This document shows positions 9,004 to 19,134 of a DNA stretch of 64,000 nt, piece by piece. Source of the DNA: Mesostigma viride (Eukaryota; Streptophyta; Mesostigmatophyceae; Mesostigmatales; Mesostigmataceae). A program made the position numbers and the translations under genes. Numbering within the stretch: the stretch's first letter is position 1; each line of letters opens with the position of its first letter. Under the pieces are notes generated by a model. It ran no database searches. It was not told the origin of the DNA and saw only the letters and a program-made list of their open reading frames with translations. The DNA lies in assembly GCA_009746045.1 (NCBI GenBank), contig RPFO01000692.1, positions 723,140 to 787,139 on the forward strand. The letters run 5' to 3'.

Positions 9004-10662
9004 TTATGCCAACCCTGCCCGGGCTTTGTACTCCTGTAGCAAGCGTGCACAGCCCGTGAGTCCAGCCTCAGCTACCCATGAGTGCTCTAGCTCTGTTTGG
9101 GAGAACTTCCACTTAAGGAGGTACTCGCGGCGACGGCCTCGATTGCGGTGGGCTACAATGTCCTCCACCTCATCCTCGGGTTCGCCCGTCTCGGGGTTGA
9201 ACTCCAAGGGGGCGGGTGCCATGACACGACCTGGGAAGGTGCTCTTGCGGTAAAGCTTAAGCTGGTCAACGTGGAAAACATTGGACTTCAGCTGCCACGA
9301 GTCCGGGATGGCGACAGACACCATCACCTCATTGAACACCTTCTCCACCAGATACGGTCCAAGGAATAAGGGGCGGAGCTTGACCTTCAGGCTGTCCTCG
9401 AACTTGTGCGAGAAGCGGCCTTGGTGGGGGCCCTCAATTAAAACCAAGTCACCTGCTTCGATTGCAGGGGTGCGCCTGTCCAGGGTACTTTGGACTCGCG
9501 CCATGTACTTGGCACGCGCCTGACGTAGGCCACTTATGGCGCTGGAATGAGCTTGCACCATCCGTTGTACCAGCTCCCGCGCCCCTGCGACTGTGGAGCG
9601 TAGCTCCGTTGTCGTGGTGATGGCTGGGGCGGTCAAGAGATCGGTGGGAGTAAGGGGATGCCTGCCTGTATCAAGAAAGAACGGGGTATACCCGTGGGCA
9701 GAATGGGGGGCATTATTGAGTGAAAACTCAATGAATCCCAGCACTTCGTCCCAATTCCTCCCGTCTCGATCCAGGTAGTGCCGCAGTGCCTCTTCCACCA
9801 CCCGATTCACTCTCTCCACCATGTGAGAAGAGCTACTGTGATAGGCCGTACCCATAGACAACTTAGTCCCGACGACCTGAAAAAATGAGGTCCAAAATTT
9901 CGACGTGAACAGTTTGTCCTTGTCGGTGATAAATTGTCGGGGCATGCCATGGAGCCGGAACACATTGTTTAGGAACAAGTGGGCACACTCTTCAGCCGTC
10001 AGGGTGGCCTTGCAGGGGATTAAATGGCATCTCCGCGTGAGCCGGTCCACCACTACCAGGATCTGAGCATTGCCCGCCTTGGTCTCTGGCAAGGGCCCAA
10101 TGAAATCCATCATCACCGAGTCCCAAGGGAACATGGGGTCTGGAATTTCCTTTGGAACGCCCTGTTTGCCCGTATTCCGTGGCTTCATGTGCTGGCAGCT
10201 GTCACAGGTACTGACATACTCCCGCACATCACGAGCCATCTTAGGCCAATAGTAGGACCTCCGGGCCCTCGCTAACAGCCTATCCTGGCCTTGGTGTCCC
10301 CCCAAGACGGAGTCATGTAACTCAAATAATACCTCGGCGCGGCATATTTGGGGGACATACAAGCGCCATGAGTCTTGACGGGCCGCCTGGCCACTGACAT
10401 TCACGTAAAGGAACCCGTTTTGAAACTTGGCTGGGTAGCCGTCCATGCTCTGAGGGCGGGCAGCTATGGCTTCATTTGCCTTGTCCTCAGTGACCGTGAA
10501 GCGCGAGATGAGGCGCTCTAGGTCCGAGCTGATGACGACCGTTGTTGCAGTATTTGCCAACGTGAATGCCTCTCCAACGGGCTGCATTGGAGGGTAGACT
10601 CCTGTCGCCGGCACCATATGGCTGTACGGGGCCGAAGTCCTTCCCCCCCTGCGGCTGCGCAC
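9004..10662 (-). CDS. G1 integrase with C-terminal chromodomain
   Basis: 552 codons. A zinc-binding HHCC-type region (ELHDSVLGGHQGQDR...YYWPKM...CDSCQHMK) precedes the catalytic core. The core has DDE residues in VMMDFIGPLP, FITDKDKLF and SSHMVERVNRV, followed by a GPY-like stretch (LRPLFLGPYLVEKV). The C-terminus is a chromodomain (VEDIVAHRNRGRRREYLLKW with ELEHSWVAEAGL), defining a chromovirus. Integrase joins element cDNA to host DNA in the nucleus, and chromodomains of this group direct insertion toward modified chromatin. The ORF overlaps the end of the upstream RT ORF in another frame by 145 bp, as in G2, so either a programmed frameshift or an inherited mutation connects them. Confidence 0.93.
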   Translation of the reverse strand: MRSRRGGRTSAPYSHMVPATGVYPPMQPVGEAFTLANTATTVVISSDLERLISRFTVTEDKANEAIAARPQSMDGYPAKFQNGFLYVNVSGQAARQDSWRLYVPQICRAEVLFELHDSVLGGHQGQDRLLARARRSYYWPKMARDVREYVSTCDSCQHMKPRNTGKQGVPKEIPDPMFPWDSVMMDFIGPLPETKAGNAQILVVVDRLTRRCHLIPCKATLTAEECAHLFLNNVFRLHGMPRQFITDKDKLFTSKFWTSFFQVVGTKLSMGTAYHSSSSHMVERVNRVVEEALRHYLDRDGRNWDEVLGFIEFSLNNAPHSAHGYTPFFLDTGRHPLTPTDLLTAPAITTTTELRSTVAGARELVQRMVQAHSSAISGLRQARAKYMARVQSTLDRRTPAIEAGDLVLIEGPHQGRFSHKFEDSLKVKLRPLFLGPYLVEKVFNEVMVSVAIPDSWQLKSNVFHVDQLKLYRKSTFPGRVMAPAPLEFNPETGEPEDEVEDIVAHRNRGRRREYLLKWKFSQTELEHSWVAEAGLTGCARLLQEYKARAGLA

Positions 10663-13040
10663 GTGCCCTCACGTGCAGGGGTGCTGCCGGCGAGGCGCAC
10701 GGAATGGTCAACAGTGTCAACCTCCGCGGTTGTGGCGCCACAGAAGAGGAAGGGGCTCATCGGGTCGCTCAAGCGGTCGCCAAAGGGGGCGACGGGACCA
10801 TGGGAGGGGATCAACGTCGTGGCCAAAACGTCAAGATCCTCATAAAACCAATAGTCGGGGCGACGCGACAGGGCGTCAGGGACCGTGTTGTCAAGGCCCT
10901 TGACATATTCGATCTTGAACGGACCGAACTGTGCCAAATATTCAAGCCAACGGGCTTGGCGTGGCGTAAGCGTGGGCTGCGTCAACAAGTGCGTGAGGGG
11001 CCGATGGTCGGTCTGGATGATCAAGCGGTACGGGTCCGCAGGGTCGGGTTCGGCCATGGCCACGTTGAACTGAGCACCCAGAAGATGGTGCCGCCAAGTA
11101 TGGCAACAGTACACCACGGCCAACAACTCTTGCTGATGGACCGGGTAATTTCTTTCGGCCGGGATCATCGTCCGGGAGATATACTCGACCGGTTGGAGAC
11201 CGAGACCATGGTCTTGGAGCAGCACACCGCCAATAGCAACCTTGCTAGAATCGCTATTGACCACGAATGGCTTGGTGGGATCCGGAAGGATGAGGACAGG
11301 CGCAGTGGCGAGCCTGGCCTTCAGCAGGTCAAAGGCCTGTTGACACAGGCCTGACCATTCCCACGGTACGTCCTTCTTGAGGAGGTGAGTAAGCGGGGCC
11401 GCAATGGTCGCGAAACGCGGGATGAAGCGGCGATAATACGATACCAAGCCCAAGAAGCTGCGCAAGGCGCGAACATTCGCGGGAACAGGCCACTGTTGGA
11501 CGGCGGCGACCTTATCGGGGTCCGTGGACACGCCCTTGTCCGAGAGAATGTGGCCTAGAAAGGGGACGCTGCGGCCTGATTCTACCTTGCTGCGGCGGGC
11601 GGACAGTTTATTATCCGCCATGATCTGCAGAACCGCGGCAACATCCTCCAAGTGCTCCTCGAACGTGCGAGAGAAAATGAGGATGTCATCCAAGTAGATG
11701 GCCACGCAGGTGCGTTTGTACGGCTGCGTCCCCGGGTCCCACGGGATAGTCGGGTCGCGCAGGTCTGCCGAGACCTGGGGCAGCCGACTAGTGCCCATCA
11801 CCGACCTAAAGAGGTGGTTCATGAGCATCTGAAAAGAGGCAGGGCTGTTACACAAGCCCATGGCCGCCACGCGGAATTGGTAATGGCCAAAAGGCGTGGC
11901 AAAGGCTGTTTTATGGCAATCTTCGGGGGCGATCCGAAGTTGCCAAAAACCGTCTGCACAATCGAGCACCGTAAAGTACTTTGCGCCCTCCACCTTATTA
12001 AATATATCATCGATGCGGGGGAGGGGATACTTGGACTTCACGGTGATCGCATTGAGTTTGCGATAATCCGTAACCAGACGCCACTTCCCATTGGGTTTGG
12101 GCACCAGCAACACGCCCGCGCTGTAAGGGCTATTGCTGGGCTCGATCAAGCCGGCCTCCAACAAGCCGACCAAGATCTTCTTGAGCTCTGCCAACTCCAC
12201 GGGCCCCATGCGAAAAATGGGTGAGGTGGTAGGTGGGTGCCCCTCCTGCAAATGAATGCGGTGGAGCACCGGTCTGGCCGGGGGAAACGTAGGTGTTTTC
12301 TCCTCAAACACGGCTGAATACTGATCGAGCACTGCGTTGAGTCGTTTCACCTCGTCTTCCGACAAGTCCATGCCAAGCGAGTTTAACGAAACTCCAGCCT
12401 GGCATGCTGGGCGCTGGGCCCGCGCGTGGGCAAGGGCGTCCAGACGAATGGAGTAAACGGGAGGAGGCTGTCGGGCTCTCATCATCCGCTTGAACTCCCT
12501 TTTGGACATGAGAATGTCCGCAAGGCGACGACGGTCACTCTTGAGGGCAGGCGTGTCATCGGTGATGGTCATGCCGTTGGCCGCATACTGCCGCTCAGGT
12601 AACCAGAATGACCCATCTGGGAAGTGGGTAACCATGGTACCAAAAGAGACGGTCACCTTGGATATGTGCAGCCAGTCAATCCCTAGGATGATATCAGCCG
12701 CTTGTAAGGGAATGACCGTGGCGCGAATGGGCACGCTGGTGCCTTGTACGATAGGGGCCAAGTCCGCATAGCCCGGGGATGGCTGAGTGTAGCCATCCGA
12801 GTATCGCACGCGCCGAGCAATGGTATGGGGAGTCGGGGTTACTCCCAGGCGCTGCACTATGGCCTCACTGACGAAGGTGGTAGCCGCACCACTGTCAATG
12901 AGGACCTTGATGCCCTCCAAACAACGCCCAGAGCCCTGGGGGTCTGGTAGGCTTCCAGTGAAGAGGAGTAGTTGCCGCGGGCCTTCGCTAGGCTCCGCTT
13001 GCCATTCCTGGGTCTCTGTCACCACATTACATGGTAACAA
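10518..13040 (-). CDS. G1 protease, reverse transcriptase and RNase H
   Basis: 840 codons. An aspartic protease has active site IDSGAATTFVS near residue 48 and ILGIDWLH near 117. The reverse transcriptase spans about residues 270-480 with LVPKPNGKWRLVTDYRKLN, FTVLDCADGFWQLRI, MGLCNSPASFQ and the catalytic YLDDILIFS. Ty3-type RNase H follows (VNSDSSKVAIGGVL, YPVHQQELLAVVYC, QTDHRPL, LDNTVPDALSRR). It processes the polyprotein and copies element RNA into DNA in cytoplasmic particles. The last 80 or so residues after DALSRRPDYW are low-complexity, where reading probably shifts into the integrase frame. The start is 60 bp after the gag stop in a different frame. Confidence 0.94.
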   Translation of the reverse strand: MLPCNVVTETQEWQAEPSEGPRQLLLFTGSLPDPQGSGRCLEGIKVLIDSGAATTFVSEAIVQRLGVTPTPHTIARRVRYSDGYTQPSPGYADLAPIVQGTSVPIRATVIPLQAADIILGIDWLHISKVTVSFGTMVTHFPDGSFWLPERQYAANGMTITDDTPALKSDRRRLADILMSKREFKRMMRARQPPPVYSIRLDALAHARAQRPACQAGVSLNSLGMDLSEDEVKRLNAVLDQYSAVFEEKTPTFPPARPVLHRIHLQEGHPPTTSPIFRMGPVELAELKKILVGLLEAGLIEPSNSPYSAGVLLVPKPNGKWRLVTDYRKLNAITVKSKYPLPRIDDIFNKVEGAKYFTVLDCADGFWQLRIAPEDCHKTAFATPFGHYQFRVAAMGLCNSPASFQMLMNHLFRSVMGTSRLPQVSADLRDPTIPWDPGTQPYKRTCVAIYLDDILIFSRTFEEHLEDVAAVLQIMADNKLSARRSKVESGRSVPFLGHILSDKGVSTDPDKVAAVQQWPVPANVRALRSFLGLVSYYRRFIPRFATIAAPLTHLLKKDVPWEWSGLCQQAFDLLKARLATAPVLILPDPTKPFVVNSDSSKVAIGGVLLQDHGLGLQPVEYISRTMIPAERNYPVHQQELLAVVYCCHTWRHHLLGAQFNVAMAEPDPADPYRLIIQTDHRPLTHLLTQPTLTPRQARWLEYLAQFGPFKIEYVKGLDNTVPDALSRRPDYWFYEDLDVLATTLIPSHGPVAPFGDRLSDPMSPFLFCGATTAEVDTVDHSVRLAGSTPAREGTCAAAGGEGLRPRTAIWCRRQESTLQCSPLERHSRWQILQQRSSSART

Positions 13041-13099
13041 AACGTGGGCGACTTGTTCATGGCCGGGTAAGGTGTCGCCCGGAGTGCCCTCCCGGCCTC

Positions 13100-13912
13100 T
13101 CAGTCCAACGCCTCTCCTGCAGGCCCCTCGTCCACCGGTGTGCCTCGCAGGTGGCCGGATGCGGCCGCGGAAGAGCCATCATCAGGCTCGGCCGCGTCTG
13201 CGGCATCCAGTTGGTTGAGGGCATGCGGCTTGCATAATGCTGGGCGGCGGGTGGCCAGCCGGGTGTTGCGCGCGTGTTGCACCCGGGGCTCAGGCGGTCG
13301 TGTGCGCAGTTGGGAGGGGAATGGCCTCCCCATGCGACCCCGCTTGGAAGTTGTTGCGTTGCACGGCGGTGCCTGGTCCAGCCCAGCCAGATTTGGGCAC
13401 TCAGGCATGCCCCACGGGGCTAGCCCCAAGGGAGTCCAAGGCGCATTAATAGGACGCCCAAGTATCGCAGCGCGGCGAACCCAGCGATCGGCTATCATAC
13501 AAGGGGGTGCCGGGGTCGCTGCTGGGCCAAGGGGCTATCCGTAGGTTAGCGGCAGCACCGTAGGCAGGGCCCCACTCCTACCGTAGTGCAGGGTAACATT
13601 ATTCCCCTGCGCCCCCGCGCCGGCTCCTACACCAAGGGCCGGACCCGCCGACAATCCCGCGATGGATGTTCCACTAGGTGGTCCATTAAGGGGATTCACT
13701 ACAGGGCTATCAGGTGGTGCACCGGCAGCCGCCGAGGAATTCCCTCCCAAACGTGGGGTTTGTGCTGGGGATGACCCCCTAGAGCCACGCTCACTACTCG
13801 GGCGTGAGTGATTTTGGGTAGCTCTCGCTGCCGCCTCGAGTGCTGCCACGAGGGAAGGGGCAGGAGAGAAGCGATGGGCCTCTCGTCGCCCTCGCTCAAT
13901 ACCGTCAGCCAT
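13100..13912 (-). pseudogene. G1 gag, internally damaged
   Basis: The N-terminus (13540-13912, MADGIERGRREAHRFSPAPS) and C-terminus (13100-13235, LNQLDAADAAEPDDGSSAAA) match the G2 gag closely. The middle, about 1.38 kb in G2, is replaced here by about 300 bp, removing the capsid-like region and the zinc knuckle. That middle (about 13236-13535) reads as an alternation of short pieces from two separated parts of G2 gag (31260-30950 and 22100-21700), which is more like a consensus-calling error across a deletion than a biological junction. Confidence 0.75.
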
Positions 13913-14597
13913 CGCGTGGTGGCTGGTATAGTGTGAAACAATGTGCCTTTAGTCTTGGCAGGGTGATAAATTAATAATAATCCTCACACACACCCACAGC
14001 TTCCAAACAGGTTACCCAATGCTCTAACAAGGGGGGTAGGGCATGTTCCTTGTTAGCCTACAATGTACCTGGTTGTCCATGTGGATCCGCTGGAAGCGCA
14101 GTCCCTTGAACGACCGGTGCTGGAATAGATCCGTGGAAGCGTCCTCTCGGGCACTGTCACGCGAACCGGGTCACGGGGACCAAGCACCAAAATACGTCAA
14201 TCAAGGGACGTGAGATATTCATGCAGCTTGCCGGAGCTGACAGTATATATCCCAGATATAGGGTGTGAGGCAATATCCAAGACGCCAAACAATGCGTGAA
14301 ATTGCAACCCACAAAGCGTTTCCTTATAAAGCACGCAGTATAAGGAGATTCGTTTCCGGACGAATCCCTTAGGTCAACCGGACAAGGCCAGGTTGGGGCA
14401 TGCAAGAACCGCAATATGGGTAACGGGTATGGACAGATAGGATTGTGGGGATCCGACCCCCACAATGAATTACGGCAAGCGGAATTAGTAAGGGTTCCGG
14501 CCCTTATATAATTCCGTTGCTGATCCGGATCAGATTACAGAAAAACGGGACGGGATAGAGGCCACTAGGAAAGTTTCCTCCGAGTCCAGTTTAACAC
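13913..14597 (-). other. G1 leader between 5' LTR and gag
   Basis: About 685 bp, noncoding. On the minus strand the sequence just inside the 5' LTR reads GTGTTAAACTGGACTCGG, a candidate primer-binding region that does not match an initiator-Met tRNA end in an obvious way. The matching G2 leader (31628-32105) is about 200 bp shorter, so G1 carries extra sequence around 13950-14170. Confidence 0.6.
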
Positions 14598-15330
14598 GTA
14601 TGGCTATTTAAAATAGCGCCTTAGTGATTGAGAATGAATGCGAAAGACCTTTGACTTCCTATGCGTCACAGCGCACGATGGTGGCTTAAGAATACTCGTC
14701 ACACAATACGAATAAGCTCAAACCCGGAAAACCGGTTTCGTATATTACAATGTTACCACACAGATTAAAACACTCAATGCGGGAAGACTTACACCCAGTA
14801 GGCGAGGGATTCACACTCGAGCCCGCAGGAGATTTACACTCCAGGATTAAGCGATGGTAAATAATCTGTAGAGCAACGTGGTAAATTACGATACAAGGTC
14901 CGGATTGCTGGCATAGCTCGTGCCTTGCCTATTTTGTCCCTTCGTCCCCGTTGGCGGCTGCGCCTGGCGCTGCCAACCAGGCATGACGTGAGGTCCGCGG
15001 GGACGGGCTTCTCGAACCGTCTAGAACACATTAAAGACCAGTACGGCTAGAGGCCTCTCCTGAAAAATATCCAAATGTCCGTAGGTACCATCATAACGCA
15101 TGTGCAGTGCCACTTGGCTGTCCCGTAACTCCCGTTCAGGCGCTAGGTCTGCCTACGGCGCAAAGGCCAAGTTCGTCAGCAAAACTTCTACACTTATACT
15201 TCCACACGGGTTGCCTCGGCTGCCAACTACTATGGCCTCGGCACTGGCGCCGGATTACGGTCGGCGCCGATCGACCGGGACGAATAATTTATATTTACCA
15301 CAAACGGCATGTTGCATCCGTGCAACACAC
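14598..15330 (-). repeat. G1 5' LTR
   Basis: 733 bp, near-identical to the LTR at 6857. On the plus strand it starts GTATGGCTATTT after TTAACAC and ends CCGTGCAACACAC directly against the next LTR. Confidence 0.88.
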
Positions 15331-16062
15331 GTATGGCTATTTAAAATAGCGCCTTAAGGATTGAGAACGAATGCGAAAGACCTTGGATTTCCTATGCGTC
15401 ACAGCGCACGATGGTGGCTTAAGAATACTCGTCACACGATACGAATAAGCTCAAACCCGGAAAACCGGTTTCGTATATTACAATGTTACCACACAGATTA
15501 AAACACTCAATGCGGGAAGACTTACACCCAGTAGGCGAGGGATTCACACTCGAGCCCACAGGAGATTTACACTCCAGGATTAAGCGATGGTAAATAATCT
15601 GTAGAGCAACGTGGTAAATTACGATACAAGGTCCGGACTGCTGGCATAGCTCGTGCCTTGCCTATTTTGTCCCTTCGTCCCCGTTGGCGGCTGCGCCTGG
15701 CGCTGCCAACCAGGCATGACGTGAGGTCCGCGGGGACGGGCTTCTCGAACCGTCTAGAACACATTAAAGACCAGTACGGCTAGAGGCCTCTCCTGAAAAA
15801 TATCCAAATGTCCGTAGGTACCATCATAACGCATGTGCAGTGCCACTTGGCTGTCCCGTAACTCCCGTTCAGGCGCTAGGTCTGCCTACGGCGCAAAGGC
15901 CAAGTTCGTCAGCAAAACTTCTACACTTATACTTCCACACGGGTTGCCTCGGCTGCCAACTACTATGGCCTCGGCACTGGCGCCGGATTACGGTCGGCGC
16001 CGATCGACCGGGACGGATAATTTATATTTACCACAAACGGCATGTTGCATCCGTGCAACACA
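15331..16062 (-). repeat. G2 3' LTR, abutting the G1 5' LTR
   Basis: 732 bp, starting GTATGG at 15331 immediately after the preceding LTR. It ends GCAACACA next to the polypurine tract (CCTCCCCCCCC on the plus strand). Small differences from the neighbouring LTR include 'ttaagga' against 'ttagtga' at the left end. Confidence 0.88.
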
Positions 16063-16190
16063 CCTCCCCCCCCAACAAAAGAGGCGGCTACTCCTGTAGC
16101 CGGGACTTATAAATGACTGTATACATGGTCACTGTTCCCTTCCAGGGCACGCATCGATCGTGCCAATTGTCACCGTCCGTTGGCGATGGT

Positions 16191-17455
16191 TTACGGCGCC
16201 GGGCGGTAAGGGCTCGGGCGGTGACCCCCACGAGCGGAGCCCCCACGGCCATGCCCGCGCAGAGGTGCGGCCGGGCGTTGACGCCGGTGGACACGCTCAG
16301 CCGGCGCGGCCTCAGCCGGCTCGGGAAGAGGCAGGCCATTGGCCTGGACTAGGGCGTGCTGGAAGGTGAGTTGCCGCTCGCCGGCGCGTGCATCATGGCG
16401 TTTGGCCAGGTTGACATCCCGCAGCGCCTCCAGTGGGAAAACGCTCAAGAAGGCGGCGAGGAACGTGTGTCGGGTGAGGGACACCGAACCTCCTGTCCAA
16501 ACGATACCGCAGTGGTGGGTCCCGACAAAGGATGCCATGGCCTGGTCGAGGACAGACCGGGCGCCCCATGGGTCCGTGAACTGTACGGCAGAGAACATCT
16601 CTGGCGGGAGCACGTGCCGATAAAACTCCACCGGCTGATCCGCGTGAAACCGCGGATGTGCAGCACCTGCATGGGCGCCGCCCGGGGTGTCCCCCGCGAG
16701 ATCGTACATGATCCCGTCGATCACGTGGGTTGGGGCCACGATGCGGCGGCGCTCCGCAACCGGCACCGCCAGCGGCACGTCGACGTCAAGCTCCAGTAAG
16801 GACATGCCCTCCGGTTGCGCCAACTGAACGCCTAAGGTGGGACGCACCCTCACGCGGGCCCACACGAAACCCAGGGGGGCAGGCCCAGCATCGGCGCACA
16901 TGACACGCACGCGAGCAATGGTGGCAGCCTGCGTACGCCGTAGAACCGTGGTTACAGTCGTGAAACGCCGGGGGCGCAGGACAGGGGCGGGCGGAATCGA
17001 CCGAGGCACTGTGGTCGCGGCAGCGGGAGTAACCGATGCCGGGGCTTGCTGGGCTCCGAGGAGATGTTGCACCAAAAGAGACTGCTGTCGCAACATCTCT
17101 TGCAGCATATGTGACTGCTGCTGGAAAAGCTCGACCAGCTGGGGGGTACTAGCCACGGCGGCCGCGTTGGGAGCGTGGGCTCCACCCGCCAGCGCAGGCA
17201 ACGCACCAGCAACCTGCCCCTGAGCCGGCTCAGCTGCCGTCCGCGGCAGGGGGGCGCTGCCGGGAGCGGTTGGACCCATCGCGCCGCGCTCACCAACCCC
17301 TGAGTCGCCCGCAGAGGAACTGTTGTCATCTGCCACGCAGGGGATGCATTTCCACCACCGGCGGTATCCGCACCGAATAACTCGATGTCGCCCATGGACT
17401 CCTGGGGCGGGGCGGCCTGCATCAAGGCAATGCACATGCAAGGAGCATTACGCAA
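16191..17455 (-). pseudogene. G2 extra ORF, frameshifted
   Basis: Near-identical to the intact G1 ORF at 7717-8982. One base is missing near 17336 ('tgccacgcagg' against 'tgccaccgcagg' in G1). The initiator region (MRNAPCMCIALMQ at 17455) is therefore out of frame with the remaining roughly 380 codons ending at 16191. The Gln-rich and Arg/Gly-rich parts are otherwise preserved. Confidence 0.75.
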
Positions 17456-17476
17456 AAGGTAAGAGATGGGCCAGAA

Positions 17477-19134
17477 TTATGCCAACCCTGCCCGGGCTTT
17501 GTACTCCTGTAGCAAGCGTGCACAGCCCGTGAGTCCAGCCTCAGCTACCCATGAGTGCTCTAGCTCTGTTTGGGAGAACTTCCACTTAAGGAGGTACTCG
17601 CGGCGACGGCCTCGATTGCGGTGGGCTACAATGTCCTCCACCTCATCCTCGGGTTCGCCCGTCTCGGGGTTGAACTCCAAGGGGGCGGGTGCCATGACAC
17701 GACCTGGGAAGGTGCTCTTGCGGTAAAGCTTAAGCTGGTCAACGTGGAAAACATTGGACTTCAGCTGCCACGAGTCCGGGATGGCGACAGACACCATCAC
17801 CTCATTGAACACCTTCTCCACCAGATACGGTCCAAGGAATAAGGGGCGGAGCTTGACCTTCAGGCTGTCCTCGAACTTGTGCGAGAAGCGGCCTTGGTGG
17901 GGGCCCTCAATTAAAACCAAGTCACCTGCTTCGATTGCAGGGGTGCGCCTGTCCAGGGTACTTTGGACTCGCGCCATGTACTTGGCACGCGCCTGACGTA
18001 GGCCACTTATGGCGCTGGAATGAGCTTGCACCATCCGTTGTACCAGCTCCCGCGCCCCTGCGACTGTGGAGCGTAGCTCCGTTGTCGTGGTGATGGCTGG
18101 GGCGGTCAAGAGATCGGTGGGAGTAAGGGGATGCCTGCCTGTATCAAGAAAGAACGGGGTATACCCGTGGGCAGAATGGGGGGCATTATTGAGTGAAAAC
18201 TCAATGAATCCCAGCACTTCGTCCCAATTCCTCCCGTCTCGATCCAGGTAGTGCCGCAGTGCCTCTTCCACCACCCGATTCACTCTCTCCACCATGTGAG
18301 AAGAGCTACTGTGATAGGCCGTACCCATAGACAACTTAGTCCCGACGACCTGAAAAAATGAGGTCCAAAATTTTGACGTGAACAGTTTGTCCTTGTCGGT
18401 GATAAATTGTCGGGGCATGCCATGGAGCCGGAACACATTGTTTAGGAACAAGTGGGCACACTCTTCAGCCGTCAGGGTGGCCTTGCAGGGGATTAAATGG
18501 CATCTCCGCGTGAGCCGGTCCACCACTACCAGGATCTGAGCATTGCCCGCCTTGGTCTCTGGCAAGGGCCCAATGAAATCCATCATCACCGAGTCCCAAG
18601 GGAACATGGGGTCTGGAATTTCCTTTGGAACGCCCTGTTTGCCCGTATTCCGTGGCTTCATGTGCTGGCAGCTGTCACAGGTACTGACATACTCCCGCAC
18701 ATCCGAGCCATCTTAGGCCAATAGTAGGACCTCCGGGCCCTCGCTAACAGCCTATCCTGGCCTTGGTGTCCCCCCAAGACGGAGTCATGTAACTCAAATA
18801 ATACCTCGGCGCGGCATATTTGGGGGACATACAAGCGCCATGAGTCTTGACGGGCCGCCTGGCCACTGACATTCACGTAAAGGAACCCGTTTTGAAACTT
18901 GGCTGGGTAGCCGTCCATGCTCTGAGGGCGGGCAGCTATGGCTTCATTTGCCTTGTCCTCAGTGACCGTGAAGCGCGAGATGAGGCGCTCTAGGTCCGAG
19001 CTGATGACGACCGTTGTTGCAGTATTTGCCAACGTGAATGCCTCTCCAACGGGCTGCATTGGAGGGTAGACTCCTGTCGCCGGCACCATATGGCTGTACG
19101 GGGCCGAAGTCCTTCCCCCCCTGCGGCTGCGCAC
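17477..19134 (-). pseudogene. G2 integrase-chromodomain, one frameshift
   Basis: Same protein as at 9004-10662. One base is missing near 18703 ('cacatccgagcc' against 'cacatcacgagcc' in G1). This splits the frame within the zinc-binding region, between YYWPKMAR and VREYVSTCDSCQ. The downstream part (17477-18700) keeps the DDE residues and the chromodomain. A recent mutation or a sequencing indel are both possible. Confidence 0.85.

Larger units (their letters stand above)
6857..15330 (-). mobile_element. G1: Ty3/gypsy chromovirus with two LTRs
   Basis: Minus-strand element with 732-733 bp LTRs at 6857-7588 and 14598-15330. Order in the sense direction: 5' LTR, leader, gag (damaged), protease-RT-RNase H, integrase-chromodomain, an extra ORF, a polypurine tract, 3' LTR. 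Its internal sequence is nearly identical to G2, with few substitutions, so insertion or duplication was recent. Its 5' LTR abuts the 3' LTR of G2 with no spacer. Confidence 0.92.

Noticed and set aside
10566-11354. 262-codon plus-strand frame (and its twin at 19038-19826), and the 190-codon frames at 11652 and 20124
   Set aside because: Exact antisense shadows of the chromovirus RT; identical in both copies only because the elements are.
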